Assembly: GCA_000711775.1 (NCBI GenBank)
Contig: ARYC01000183.1
Coordinates: 84,818 to 148,817, forward strand
Length of the DNA stretch: 64,000 bases
Direction: 5' to 3'
Source of the DNA: Oxytricha trifallax
Taxonomy: Eukaryota > Ciliophora > Spirotrichea > Sporadotrichida > Oxytrichidae
How positions within the stretch are numbered: the stretch's first letter is position 1; the number at the start of each line of letters is the position of its first letter. The position numbers and the translations under genes were made by a program. Positions 20,573-33,135 of the stretch are shown here, in pieces. Below the pieces are notes generated by a model, which saw nothing but the letters and a program-made list of their open reading frames with translations, made no database searches and was not told the DNA's origin.

Positions 20573-22117
20573 GAGAACCCTGTCCCCAAGTTCTTTTTAC
20601 CCAAACAAAACCAAAAAGCAAGATACTGTAAAGATAAGCACTATAACTTATGGTGCTTCTTAGAAAAACTAAAAAGTTGTGGAATTTGAGGGATACGACG
20701 CAAATAGTGGAAAAATGATATTTATGGTCAAGATGGATGTGGGGAAATTTGGATTCACGAAGGACTACGAGGATCTAACTAGCATTGAGATATTCAATAG
20801 AGTCAAAAACTTATATCAATTAAGTATTTCTTCTTCATTGTAGTGTTATTATTAAACTCAGTTTCATTATATAAATATTAAACTTACTGTCTAAGATACA
20901 TTTGAACAAAAAGCGTCATAAGTTAGCCAAGTAAAATAAATAAAAAAATTATTCATAAATTTAGATTTAATAATAGTTGGAAGATGAACTTGAGAAATTT
21001 GCAAAGCCTTAATTTAAGAAGGAAGATGTGAAATATCACGAGAAGAAAATAAAGAGCAGATCAGTTGAGAAAAAGGTAAAATTAGACAAGAAAGATAAGA
21101 AAATCAAGAAAAAGCTTAAAAAAGAGTATTTAATTAAGCCCAAGTTCTGGTATGATGACTTCAATATACCTCAGGAAGATAAAATTACCAAGAAAAAGAA
21201 GTTTAAGATCTCTGCTTCATCTAACTAATTTTAATATAAAGTTAATATAAATCAAGAAGCAGCAGTAGTAGCAAAAGCAGTAGGAGTGGAAGTAAATCAA
21301 GTAAAAGCAGTAGAAAGAGCTCAAAATCTAAATAAGTTATTAATGTTTATAATCATCTAAGAAGCATAGTTTAAAGGATAAATCAGGATATACATACGAT
21401 GGTATGGACAAGAGCAACAGTGATTTCAAGCGAAATCATGTTGGTTTCAGTCCTCCACAGTAATAATTGCAAGAGAAAAATTACTAAGTATGGGGAGGTG
21501 GTTCAACTTAACAGCAAATAAACCCTGCTAAGAATCTGAACAATGACATTATAAGCACCATCAACTAGAAATAATAGGCCACACTCCCTATAACTTTACA
21601 AAGCAATTTGAATATACAATCCTTGCAACCTACATCTGTGAGTTAAGTATCTCAGTTCAATCCTTTCACTTAAAATTAAGCAGTAAATTCGACTATTACT
21701 GAATTGAAACAGGCACCTATCATTTAGCAACAGAATTTCTCAAATTTAGACATCAAGTAGAAGTAGTCAACTGGTTTATCAGCACAACCTGAGAAAATGA
21801 AGCCTCAATAGAAAGTAATTGATAAGAAGGATAGTAGCAGTAGTGAAGAAGAAGATGATGAAGTTATGAATAAGTTCATGAAACAGGTAGCTGGTATGAA
21901 AGAAGAGGAGAGTGGCAGTGACAATGAGGACTATAGTGATGATGATTTTGATAAGGAGGATAAGAATAAGAAAAAAACGTATGAAAAAGAGAAGAAATAG
22001 GAAAAGAAAAAAGACAGTTCATCATCTTCAGATGATGATAAAGACTACTAAGACGATTAAATTGAAGATGATTTCGATGAGGAATTTATTGATGATGAAA
22101 TCGATGAAGAGATTTGA
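20544..22117 (+). CDS. SR-tract and acidic-tail protein, unknown
   Basis: Starts MQKTNEIPSMRTLSPSSFYP, followed by an ordered N-terminal region (VVEFEGYDANSGKMIFMVKM). After a break at about 20820-20965 that is not resolved, a Lys-rich helix leads to an SRSSSSSKSSRSGSKSSK tract, a Gln/Asn-rich middle and a strongly acidic C-terminus ending DDEIDEEI before TGA 22115. Two very small IESs are exact: 11 bp with pointer TTAATATAAA, which joins the helix to the SR tract, and 29 bp with pointer ATCTAA. The acidic C-terminal motif IEDDF is shared with the gene ending near 27.7 kb, so the two may be related. Confidence 0.7.
21231..21251. other. IES, 11 bp, pointer TTAATATAAA
   Basis: Copies at 21231-21240 and 21242-21251, with one base between them. 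Removing 11 bp restores the frame from NQFQYK into the SR tract. A tandem slippage error would look the same. Confidence 0.65.
21326..21360. other. IES, 29 bp, pointer ATCTAA
   Basis: Copies at 21326-21331 and 21355-21360. Excision gives KSSKSKKHSLKDKSG. Confidence 0.8.
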
Positions 22118-22269
22118 TTGAATTAGCAATTAAACTTAATTTTATGACTTAATAATTTCACAATTCTTAAGAGATTTAAACATTTCATTATAATATTGAA
22201 TTAGGACAGTGAATTATATGATAAATGACTTAAAATAATTTTTGATAATATTAACTTAATTAATCTAAA

Positions 22270-24127
22270 ATGAGAGCAACATCTTTCACTAAACCCCCTT
22301 CAGCCCCTAAATAAACCAAGGAGGAGAGAAAGCAGCAAGCTCGTCAGGAACGCACATTGAAGAAGGAAGTGACAGCAGACCTGCATTTGGCTTACCTGAG
22401 AGATAAACTCATCTACTATGTGCAGTAGTTGCTTATGTTCAACCAGTTTGACTTTGAAAGCAATGCAGTTGAGAGGGAGGAGTACCAAGCTGCAGTCAGT
22501 ATCATCAACCTAGAGTAATTTGAAGAAGTCATTGAGGAGAGAGTCTCACTTGCACTATGCAGTAATCTTCAGTGCAAGAACATTATTTTATGGTATTAAT
22601 GATACTTTGATGTATTAAAATTAATTTGAAAGTTTGTTACATTTTTATTAACACAGTTGATGGTAAAATTGTTGAGAGATTCACAAAGAGAAAGATGTAA
22701 ATTGACAGAAATGGTATTGAGAAAATTAAGTAAACTAAAACTTAAACGTTTCCTCAATTTTAAATAAATCTGAAGTTTAGTACAGGATCTTTTGCGACAA
22801 ATCTAAGACTTCAGATCATTCTGAATGTGAGTAGAAGTTCATTAAACTTCGCTTCTAAGTGATGAATGAGAACGATCATGGCCCCTATAGTACTAAATTT
22901 GGTTAGGTAGTCACTTTTCTCGAAAAATATTCCCATTAATCAGTCGAAGAGAGTACTTGCAACAGTCTTGATGAGCTTGATGGTTGCATCATAGATAAAG
23001 AGAAAATAAGGTAGACTGTCCAAAAATTCAGAGAAGAGCAAGCAAAGGTTGTTGCACCAATCAAGGAAAGAGTCACTGAAACTACATCAATATCTTTGGA
23101 GTAGGAACTGAAGGTAAAAAGTAACACTATTGAAGAGTCCAAGTAGCAAGACTCAATGAACAAGTATTAGAAACTTGAAGAGGAAAGCAGAGCTAAATCA
23201 GGCTTCAAAATGAATGTAGTTTCTAGCAGGAGAAATGCAACTGTAGATCAATAAACTGTGATACAAGAGACTAAATAAGTTACAATTGAAGAAGATTCAA
23301 AGGTAGAAGAAATTAAGGAGACCTCAGACTTAAAGCAAGAAGTTAAGCCTAAAAAGAAGAGTGTAAAGTTTGACCCTAAGGTTGAGAATGAATATAATTA
23401 TTTATACAATTACATAATGACGAAAATCAGAAGGAATAGGATGAGTTTGATAATCAAGTAAACACAGATCATTAAACTCCTTCAGACTAATTAAACCAGA
23501 GTCAAGTCAGTGATTCAAGTACAGGAGGCTTTGGAGCTCTTGAGTTTGATGACCTAGAAAAAGAACTCGAGAATTATAGATTGAATGAGATGAATTCATT
23601 TCAAAAGATCTATGATTTGTTCATAGGCCTACTCAACGACAACCTATTCTACTACATTTCAGGCAAGAAATCATATGAAGACTGTGATAATTACCTGAAG
23701 AGTGCCACTAGAGATTTCTTTATGAGATAGCTCAAGATAAACTTAGACAATCCATTCTTTGCAAGCAGTAAAACTCATGTCAAGAAGATTGTAAGAGAGT
23801 GAATAAGTTATTAACTTATTTAAAGTCAGTTCTTTGAAAGGGAATTATTTTCTAATTTTAGCCTTAATAAATCAATATTAATTATAAAAATAGTGTGTTG
23901 ACTTTGAAGTTAGTAGATTGGCTTACTTGATGGATATCTCTTCACTTGCAACCTCCTTTGACAAGGATGAGTGGGTGAGTATCACAAGAATTTACCTCAG
24001 TCTAGCATCCAAGAAACTTCAAAATCATAAAAATCAAGATGAAAAAAGTATTGAGACTTAACAATGGATTGGGAGTGAAGTCTAGCTTAGTGAAGAAGAG
24101 CAAGTTATAATTGATATGTTTTGTTGA
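22270..24127 (+). CDS. RPAP2/Rtr1-like RNA polymerase II CTD phosphatase
   Basis: The N-terminal 110 residues end in FEEVIEERVSLALCSNLQCKN, matching the Rtr1/RPAP2 zinc-binding signature (a Val-Glu-Glu-Arg helix followed by Cys-x4-Cys). A later segment, YRIFCDKSKTSDHSECEQKF, supplies further Cys/His candidates. The C-terminal two thirds are charged and then ordered (GLLNDNLFYYISGKKSYEDC). A 20-bp IES with pointer ATAAT (23394-23418) joins KVENEY to NDENQ. A 103-nt intron spans 23791-23893. Breaks at about 22600-22650 and near 22780 are present but their ends are not certain. Rtr1 enzymes dephosphorylate the pol II C-terminal domain and assist polymerase import in the cytoplasm. Confidence 0.75.
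23394..23418. other. IES, 20 bp, pointer ATAAT
   Basis: Copies at 23394-23398 and 23414-23418 in the RPAP2-like gene. Excision gives VENEYNDENQKEQDE. Confidence 0.8.
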
Positions 24128-24368
24128 CAAGATTGCTTTTGAAACTTAATTAAGATTGAATCATCGTTGTATTATAATTTATTATGGTAAACTTAACAAT
24201 TTAAAAAGAATAAATCTTGGTAAAATAGGTTGCATCATCGCTTTAAACGCACTATATGTTATATCTTCAATAGATTATTAAATAAATTAAATTTAAAAGT
24301 CTCTAATAAAAATGCATCATATTTAGGAGAAAAATTAAAGGGTCTTTTCTGCTAAGAAAAGGATCATC

Positions 24369-25580
24369 ATGGATGCTTCAACCACAGACCCGAATTCGAT
24401 TTCAAGCAATAGTTCTTAGAGAGGTAGAGCAAAGAATTAAAAAGGGCATTCTGAAACTCCTATGTCAGCTGAAGGGAAAGAATTTCTTAAATCAGTCAAT
24501 TAGATGGAAAAAGGTAAGATAATTTTTTCAAAAATATAATGATTACATTCATTGCAAGTTTCAATTTACAACATGAAAGATTCAGTCGCTTAAATATTAT
24601 TTAGACTTAAAACTGAGATATGAAAAGTTTGGAATAAATGCAGAATAAACAGCAGAGTTCTTACATAACTATGCCAAAACCTGTAATAATAATGCGCTTT
24701 ACTTGATCAAAAAGGGAGAATTTAGATTGGGAACTTAAATTCTTAGGCAATGCGAAAGTGTGCTTTAAAGTCCTATAGGAGCCAATTTTCCACTCCTCAA
24801 ATATTAGACTTTCAATAGTATGGCATTTTCTCATAATTCACAAGCTAACGTAAGATTGAGTATAAAGTACATGCTGAAGTCTTTGGAGTTTGCCTTACTT
24901 ATTGAAGGCATTGAAGAACCTCAAATGGAGAAAGACAGTCAATCAATTTCCTTAGTTGAAACTTACCTTAATATCTGCAACGCTTAAAATGTAAATAAAT
25001 AATTTTAGCTTATGGATTTATAAATCAATATGAAGAAGCTCTTCAGTTTGCAGATAGAGCAATCAGTCTCTCACATAAACTTCTCAGAGACCTGATTTCT
25101 ATCTTGGAGAATGATAAACTTACCTTTACTCAAAAAGAATTTTTCACAGAGCAATATCACTCATAGGTTAATCTACAGTCAATGAGTTTCCATACAAAGG
25201 GCTAAATTTTAGAGAAAATGAAGAAATTCGAAGAAGCTATTATTGAGTATCAAGATGGAAAAGAAGTCATTGAGAGAAATTATGGCAGTTAACACAAAAC
25301 CTACATGAACTTTGTAAATGCCATTAGTGGAGCTAAATTGAGAATTAAATACTTCTAGCATAGCAATTTACCAATAAATTAAGACGACAGCAAATTATCA
25401 GAGAATTTCGATATTCAGAGCATCAATGTAAAGTAGAAAGGTGTAAGAAATGTTAATACTTTCAACCTTGAGAGAAGAATGTCAAAAGAATCTTATCATC
25501 CTTAATCCGACAAGAGCAGCTTGTTTATGTAGGAAATGGAAAGAATGAAGCATTTTAAAGTTTAGTTTTAATAAATATGA
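24369..25580 (+). CDS. TPR-like helical repeat protein
   Basis: MDASTTDPNSISSNSSQRGR opens a short disordered leader. After a 61-bp IES (pointer AAGAT) a helical protein follows, with TPR-like units: GEFRLGTQILRQCESVL, FINQYEEALQFADRAISLSH and KKFEEAIIEYQDGKEVI. The second unit is joined across a 26-bp IES with pointer GCTTA, which looks superficially like a small intron but only pointer excision gives the right frame. The stop at 25578 overlaps an ATG at 25577 whose frame is also coding, so this may be one gene with a missed IES rather than two. TPR repeats imply a scaffolding role; no partner can be named. Confidence 0.7.
24516..24581. other. IES, 61 bp, pointer AAGAT
   Basis: Copies at 24516-24520 and 24577-24581. 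Excision gives MEKGKIQSLKYYLD. GTAAG at the left end mimics a splice donor. Confidence 0.75.
24982..25012. other. IES, 26 bp, pointer GCTTA
   Basis: Copies at 24982-24986 and 25008-25012. Excision gives LNICNAYGFINQYEEAL. GTAAAT..TTTTAG inside mimics an 18-nt intron but splicing it leaves the frame wrong. Confidence 0.85.
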
Positions 25581-27725
25581 AGCCAATAAGTCAGTAAAAT
25601 GGAGGTAGAAAAATCAGACCAGCAAGTGCTAAATAAGCATAAAATTAAAACATATACCAAAGTTAAAAAGCAATGTCAAAAGTAACAAATAGATCTTAGA
25701 TTGATAACTTCATTTATTCTGGCCTTCCTAAAGGTCCTAGTATGTAGTAGATGAAAAATAGAAGCATCAAGAGAATCTAGAATATTAGAGCTCAAATATT
25801 TATAATTCATGTCTTTAAATTGAATGCACTTGCCAAATAAAAAGTATTTACCATAAGCAGTTATGAATCTAAAGACACCACCCTTATCAAATAGAAGCAC
25901 TTCAAACTCTAACTTCAAAATTCATTAAGACCCGAGCAGACAGCTTTCTTCTTAAAAAAGGAAGATTGAATAAAAGCTATACTAGTATCAAAACTAAAAT
26001 GATCATTCTAAAAGCAAGTCCCATCAATTTGAGTGCAGTTCATGCTCTGATCAAATTTCTGAAATTAAGCAGCTGCAAATGGAACAATAAAGACTTATGA
26101 CTATAATTATGTAGCAATAAGTTTAATCTTAAAATTATGTCTTAGGTAACAATACAATGAGTCAAAATTAAAACTAAGCATAACTACAGATGAGCGGAAG
26201 TTAATAGCAATTCATGACATAAGGAATGCACACTGCATCTTAAGAAAACATGAATACTTAACAGTATTAAAATCAATAGTTTATGATGCCTCCACAACCT
26301 TATCCTATGAACATTCCTTATTATTTTCCAATGATGCCTGGATACATGATGCCACCTCCACCCCCATAATATGGAGGATATTTTGGTAATAGCTATGGTT
26401 ATTAAAGTGGTGTCTTTTTACCTCCACCTCGAGCATCTATGGCAAATCCCTAAATTAACAATTTTCTGAATGGAAGTGTTTCTTCTTCTAGAAATAGTCC
26501 AGATAAACCAGTGATTGATTAATGGGATTAATTTAGATCTGGAGAATCTAGTAATAAGTTTGAGGCACCCTCTGCTGATAAAGGAATAAAGAGAAGTATT
26601 TAAAAAGACACTCACATTCAGTAATTTGTACCAGGCAGAAATGAGTTTACTGAAGTAAAAAACCCCACAAAGTATGATCACTTCAATTCTACTCACACCG
26701 ATATGAATGAGAGAGATTCAAGATTTGGTGATGATTTTGAGAATGAGCTTAAAGAAACAGCGAAGGGCAATTAATTCTCTTATAATGATAATAGTGGATT
26801 AGGTAAATAGTCTCATGAATTTATTCCAGCATCTATTAAATTCATTTTTAATCTACACCAATTAACGAAAAGGCGAAATTCGAATTTAAGAGTGACCCTC
26901 CTATGATTTATCAAATGAAGGAAGTAAAATTCTAAAACATGAAAAAATTAGGTAAAGCTGCAATTTTAATCTAAAAATTCTTCCGTAAAATAAAATAAAT
27001 GCAGCAATTCACACTTTTAAAAGCCTAAATGATTGAGAAGACTTATATTATTAAGCAAGTATACCTTTACAATCTGACAAACATGAGATCTAAAAAATGT
27101 CTTCTATCTATTTCATACATCTCTGAGAAGAAGTTCGATGAAAAATAGGATAGAAAGCTGAAAGTACCCAAGCACATACTGGTTTAGTTGTATGACTTAT
27201 TTGGACATAAATTCATACTTTAAAAGGAGTTTTCATTTGAAAAACTAAAAATAAACATCGATTTCTCACAAAATGAAGTTGGTGAAGAGATTTCAAAGCA
27301 AGTTAAGGATTTAAGTTAAATTCATTTTCGATTTTTATTTGTTTGAGAAGAAAAAGTACACTGGATACCCTGATTAAGATTTTGAGCTTGATTAAATAAT
27401 TTTTATTATGTTCATATTTGGGCTTACAGATGAAGATTTAACTAAGTCAAATGCAAAAAGAAAATCCAGCAGAAGTTCATCGTCCTCTTCAGACGACTCT
27501 AATAAAGAGAAATAAGATATAATACAATCTACACCAAAACCTGCAGTTCAAAATTAGCCATAAATTGAAGACGATTTTGAAGAAGAGATTATTGAAGAAA
27601 ACTATGAAGACAAGATTTAAAACTATTATTAGAGACGATTGTTTTTTAAATAATTATTTCATTTTTTATTTGTATTTATGCAAATTCTTTTTGTAAATGT
27701 AATCAATAGCTTTTGTTTAAAATGA
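25577..27725 (+). CDS. IQ-motif protein with Pro/Met-rich and acidic regions
   Basis: Begins MKPISQQNGGRKIRPASAKQ. After an unresolved break (about 25770-25870), NLKTPPLSNRSTSNSN leads to a Cys pair (FECSSC), a coiled coil and a Pro/Met/Tyr-rich stretch (PYYFPMMPGYMMPPPPP). Another frame step near 26850 leads to AAILIQKFFRKIKQ, a clear IQ calmodulin-binding motif, and an ordered domain (NLTNMRSKKCLLSISYIS). The C-terminal part is Ser-rich and acidic (IEDDFEEEIIEENYEDK). At least three IESs are implied but not all mapped. The organisation (IQ, Ser tract, acidic tail) resembles the next plus-strand gene, and both contain DKPVID/TKPVID encoded by an identical 16-mer. Confidence 0.6.
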
Positions 27726-28343
27726 AATTATTTTGTATAGATTTAATTTATATCTTTATTATTTAAAAAGAATTTTAAGTAAAAAAATTCTTTTTTAAAG
27801 TTAAAGTTGACATTTGCGTATTTTTTAAAAAATTATTATTGTAAATTTGAGAATTTAATAAGAAGAGTTACCTTCATAAATGAATATAAATGTATTTAAA
27901 ATTTACATGCTTAGTTTGTATATTTCAACTTCGTTTAATTTACAAACAAATAAGAATCTTAACTTTCTTGATTTAAACTATTAAATCTTTATTAATGTTT
28001 ATAGTCTCATTTAAAATGCAAGGTTATATATTAAGATTACAACTTGGCTTTAATACTTTTTAAAATAAATTATTATTATTTATTTAACTTTCTTCAATAT
28101 TTGAGTAATTATTACCCTCTATCTAAAGATAAGTAATTATATATTATTATTTCATTATATGTTGAACTAAAATCAATTTGGATTGATGCTAGATTTATCT
28201 TTGAAAGATTATTGAAAAGAAAACTCTCAATTAATTTTTAAAAAATTAAACGAAAAAATATAAGGAAAATTTATAGTCAATATAGTATTTATGTTTTAAA
28301 AAAACAATAAAAATCTAAATTTTCTTATGAATAAGGAACCACA
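27726..28343. other. AT-rich intergenic stretch without a gene
   Basis: No open frame here has coding character in either direction. Homopolymer T and A runs dominate. It presumably holds the 3' end of the preceding gene and the 5' region of the next, plus germline-only spacer. Confidence 0.6.
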
Positions 28344-30388
28344 ATGATTTAGAGTTTCTTCTTTTCTATGAATAAATAATTTCCAAATCAATGTATTTCA
28401 AGAATATTCACATTTTAAATTTTAGTATAAGTTTGACGAATCTGTTAAATACCCTTCCCCATCTCCAGTGAAACATGAAAAGAAATTATCTTCAAAATCT
28501 TCCTCAAACAGCTCAATCGATATAGGAAAGATAAAAAATGAAGAGGAAGAAAAGTTAAAAGATGATTATAAAGGCACTTTGTCTTCTTTTTAGAGTGTCA
28601 AATCTTTAAATCATAATAAGAAAAAGATGACTAAGGACGAAGCAGCAATTAAAATTTAGAATAAATATCGCTAGAAGTTAGCCAAGTTGGAGTTAAATTA
28701 GAGAAAGAGAAAATAAGAGAGAGAACAGGGAAAGACAAAGATTTGCGAGTATTTAGTGATTGATGGGTCAAACAAAGCTCAAGTTACTCTTAGAAAAATT
28801 AATCAAAAAGGCTCTGCTTAAATGAGCTTCAAGGTGGAAGTTTAAAACTTAGATAAGAAGCAAAAGAGAAATAAGTTAGAGGAATTGCTTAGCTAATTGC
28901 CTGTAGCTGAACCTTTTATGAGGAAGTATTTGGATTAAAATTTAAAGATTCAATGGAGTGGGGATAAGATCAGCAAAATTACATTGAATCAAGGAGATTT
29001 GAGTTTGAATGTCAATATGAACACTAACGTTTTTAGAAAACTAACTTCTCCAAGAAATGAAATTCAAAAACCAATACCTGAGGTATAAAAGAAAATCATT
29101 CAAATTCCAAATGAGAAACCAAAACTACCAATTCCCTTTAATAATAAAATCATTAAGGTTTAAGCTATGATTCGTGGGCACTTGACGAGAAAGAATTTGA
29201 AAGCAATTGTAGATAATGAGAATAATTATGTGATGGTCTACAAAATGGCTAGACGACTAAGCGATAACAAACTTTATTATATCTTCTTGCTGTACAGAAG
29301 GGATAGAAGCACTGAAGATATAAATGAGCCTTACTATCTAGTAACTTTGAGAGAAGTTATAAGCATAAATGACATCTATGATTTGGAGATATCACTCAAC
29401 ACAGCAAAGAAAATATTTACCCGTAAAACCTCTTCAACTGCTGAAGTTCAAAACCTTATTATGTTTGAGACAAATAGGGATGAATTTATTATGATGTTGA
29501 ATTGTCTTGATATAATCGATTCAGACTTTTCATTAGACTTTAAGAAGTTTAGAAATATGCAGATTTAAATTCAGACGATGAAAATTAATGACAGCTAATA
29601 AGGCGATGCATTTTAATTAGAGAACTTTTATTTTTATCAAAATCTTATCATTTGAAAGTCCTGATAAAAAAAAGAAGAAGAAGAAAAAAGGAAAGAATTC
29701 AAGCTCAAGCTCGAGTTCAAGTTCTAGCAGCAGTTCAATAGAAGATAATGCAATTCCAGAAGCAGAGTCAAGATTTGAGTCTTCACCTTCACAAGGTTAC
29801 TCTTCTAAAAAACCAGAACCTACCAAACCAGTGATTGATTTAAAGGTTCAGTAACAACCAAAGCCTATTTTACCGAAAAAGAAAAGTTTGAAGAAAGTAG
29901 ACTACAAAATTCTTGCGTTAATTAGGATTCAAGCATCTTGTAGAAGATATCTGGCTTAGAAGAGGCTAGAGGTTTAATAAATCGAAAATTTTAAGAACAA
30001 ATCTGCAGATCCTGCCAAGCATCTGAAACTTGTGAAGCAAGGTGTATTTAAGGCTTCAGGAATGTTCTTTATGTACTTCTTGTACACTGATGAGTATAAG
30101 GAGTTCGTTAAAGTTACTATTAGATCAGTGCAACCTCGCAAAGTGGTTCTTAATTTAAAGAAAATTGTATTATCAGAGTTTGGTGAGGATGCAGAAATTG
30201 ATGAATTAAATCATTGATTAAATATATTTTGAAATCTTAATACAAAAACAAATTAATTATGACATCCCAGATTACATAAAAGACATTTTTGAAGAAAACT
30301 GTGAAGGATTATTATATGATCCAAAATCTGGAGTTTTAAGAAAGGATTGGGTACCTAGACTTAATGATTTCCTTCAGAACAATTTATG
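28344..30388 (+). CDS. Two-IQ-motif protein with Ser tract
   Basis: The confident coding begins at about 28430 (YKFDESVKYPSPSP); the ATG at 28344 is a tentative start with an intron or IES between. A first IQ motif is EAAIKIQNKYRQKLAKLE. An ordered domain follows (CEYLVIDGSNKAQVTLRKIN), then a second IQ-like helix (IIKVQAMIRGHLTRKNLK) and a globular region (MARRLSDNKLYYIFLLYRRD). A frame step near 29645 leads to a poly-Lys/poly-Ser tract and a third helix IRIQASCRRYLAQKRL. The end is RKDWVPRLNDFLQNNL with TGA 30386, after another unresolved step near 30210. It is likely a calmodulin- or centrin-binding scaffold, by motif only. Confidence 0.65.
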
Positions 30389-30501
30389 AACTCATGACTG
30401 AATAATTTATATTCTCACTTAAGAACAAATTTCAATCACTTACCTTTTATTGTGCTTATTTTTCTATTAAAATTAAGAATTTTGAAATTTAACAGAAAAA
30501 A

Positions 30502-31188
30502 ATGAATCCTTATGAAATGACTTATAAAAGTAATTCCTCTTCAGGGGGCAGCACAAATTTGCTGGGCAACATGAAAGCTTTGATCGTTCATTAAGATTAG
30601 AAAATTCAAGAAAAATTAAAGGCTTTAAATGATCTCAAGGAGACCATGACTTAGCCAAGTGCTGTTAATCATGGAATATCCTCAAAGGAAAGTTTCCATA
30701 GAACTAGAATACTCTAAAGAGCTAATTTTGAAGAAGACTATCAAGATAAGCAAGTAAAGCAAAAGGTTCCATCTTTAAGGTTAAACGAAAGAGAAGAATT
30801 TCACAGCTTAATAACTAGATAGCACCAGTAGAATTAAGATGAGTCTCGTTAAGATTCAATGAGTTAGGAGGATATGGAATTAAAAAAACTTAGAGAGAAG
30901 TACTTAGATCAAGGTACGTTGTAAAAATACAATGAAATCTCTGGATGCCAATATGAAACCAAGCATTATCGAAATAAGTCATATGTCGATATTAAACCAC
31001 ATTAGTCATCTAGCTATAATGCAATCAATAATACTTCATAAAGAAGCTATTAAACATAAATGATTCAGGGTTCTGATTTGGCATAGAGACACCAACGTAG
31101 AGAGTCCGTGCAAATCAATATGTACAGTAATGATAGAAAAGAGGCTCTCAATAAATTATTCTTGAAGCACCAGCAAGTATAAAACTGA
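30502..31188 (+). CDS. Hydrophilic helical protein of 228 residues, unknown
   Basis: A complete uninterrupted frame from MNPYEMTYKSNSSSGGSTNL to KLFLKHQQVQN before TGA 31186. It is charged and Gln-rich with short coiled-coil potential (IQEKLKALNDLKETM; MELKKLREKYLDQG). No IES or intron is present. I recognise no family. Confidence 0.7.
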
Positions 31189-31354
31189 ATATAAATTTGT
31201 TCATATATTATATTATACTATCTCCAATAAAAACCCTTTAAGATATAAAATTAACAATAATGCTGGAAATTTGATTTTAAAATGCTAATTATATTTCAAT
31301 AATGCAATAAAATATTTCATCAAACTTTATTAAGTGATATATTGAGGTTTATAA

Positions 31355-33135
31355 ATGTCTTAAACTTAAATCGAGAGTAACATAGATTAAAGAGACACAT
31401 GTTACACATAAGAAGATATGAATAGGACTTAAGAAGTTATGAAAATCTAAGAAGATAAGGTAGCTTATAATCAAGAAAAAATGAATGCTCCATTAAGATT
31501 CCCAATATACTAAACACCAAATCACCAACCCAATACAAAAGAAGTAGATAATCGCTCATACTATAGTAAATTATAAGAAACCTTACCAGAGCACCATTAA
31601 AACCTTACTGAGCTAATGTCGAATCACACAAACAGAACGAATTGTACCTAAAGTGATATTACTCAACCCATAAACAACAAATATATCTCCTAAACTACTT
31701 CCACAAAGCCCCCTTAAATAATGAATCAGTCACTTCTTAAATCCCCTAAGTACCCAGAAAATGAACTCAATTAGACGAACAACTTAGATTTATCTAATGA
31801 CTTATCAGCCATTAAATCAGCTCAGAGAGATCAAAGCTAAATTATGAGCAAACTATAAGATCGACTAGACAGATCAGATAACGACTTATCCCTATAGATC
31901 TCTAAAAGCGTTGAGAGAATCACTAGTGACCTATAAGTTTTAAAGCAGTAAATAGCTCAGTAAAAATAAGAGGAAGATTCAAGGTATCATAAGTTAGCTA
32001 AAGATATAAAGTAAATCAAGCACTACTATAAAAAGAGCAAGTCAAGACACAGCAAAAAGTAATTAATTGAATAAGAAAGCAAGTCTGTAATAGGCCAAAA
32101 TTAACAAGTTACAGAGACAACATCAAGTAATAGCAATGCTTAGTCTAAATAGCTCACTCATGTTAATAGTGATATTCATCAAGTTTATAACCCTGTATAT
32201 CAACCTCAGATCATAAATCCTTTTTTTATTTTCTAAAGTAGGGTTCGTAATATATATGATAGATCTATTTTAAATAATCTTAAACTACAATTAAATGCCT
32301 TAAAAGTACTAAAGAGCTCAAAGTCAAGACTTCTAAGGGAATTAAGTTATCTATTCTGATTACTAAAGGTCTGAAACTTAAGCATCCTTAAACAGGTTTA
32401 TGGAACTTGAAAAATAAGTTTAATTTGAAAAGGATATAAAATAGATTAATTAAAAGGAAAATCCAAAAGCTCATCAAATGTATTACCATCAAGAAGCTTT
32501 AACTCCTGAGTATAACCATTATCCACTTAAAAAATAAGAACAAGATCATAAAGTGTATTATGATTTCTAGACTCTAAGCTAATAAGATCCTAATTTCTAA
32601 GCGAAAAACCCAATATTATAGAATCATTAATACGACCCAAGAAACTCTTAAAACCAAAATCATCACTAATCCCAAAAACATACTATTTCTTTCAACACGG
32701 AGCTTGAAAAGGTAAGAGAAGAGTCAAATTAAAACATCAACGATTTAAAGTCGTTTTATGAGACTCAATTAAGGCAAATGAGAGACGAGTTTTAACATAG
32801 AGAGATTATTATGAAAGATAAAATGAAATCTTAGATATAAGAAAGCATGGCTATAGAAAAGGATAAACTTAACTTGAAGCTTTAGGAATTTGAGAGAGAC
32901 AAGCATTATTTGTAAGCTAAACTTTAATCATAGTCAAGAAGTGACAACGCTACTAATGTGACTGCAATTCACTCCAAAACCTAAAGTTTGACTTCGTTTG
33001 TTAGCGAAAATGTTACTAAAAGCAATAGAATAGAGCAACCACTCGGGGAGATCACAAATAGCATACCAATTCACCATCCAACACAGAAACACTACTAATA
33101 TTAATCATTATAACCATTTGAAAAAAAAATACTCC
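31355..33135 (+). CDS. Gln/Asn-rich coiled-coil protein running into a palindrome
   Basis: Starts MSQTQIESNIDQRDTCYTQE. It is hydrophilic throughout, with two coiled coils (SLQISKSVERITSDLQVLKQ; FYETQLRQMRDEFQHREIIM). A 130-bp IES with pointer CTAAAG (32233-32368) is exact and joins NPFFIFQ to RSETQASLNRF. No TGA terminates the frame before the 185-bp inverted repeat that starts at 33136, and the frame runs on through the left arm and the loop. Either the gene truly extends into the repeat or its natural end was replaced when the inverted copy arose. The function is unknown. Confidence 0.65.
32233..32368. other. IES, 130 bp, pointer CTAAAG
   Basis: Copies at 32233-32238 and 32363-32368. Excision gives NPFFIFQRSETQASLN. 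Confidence 0.8.
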
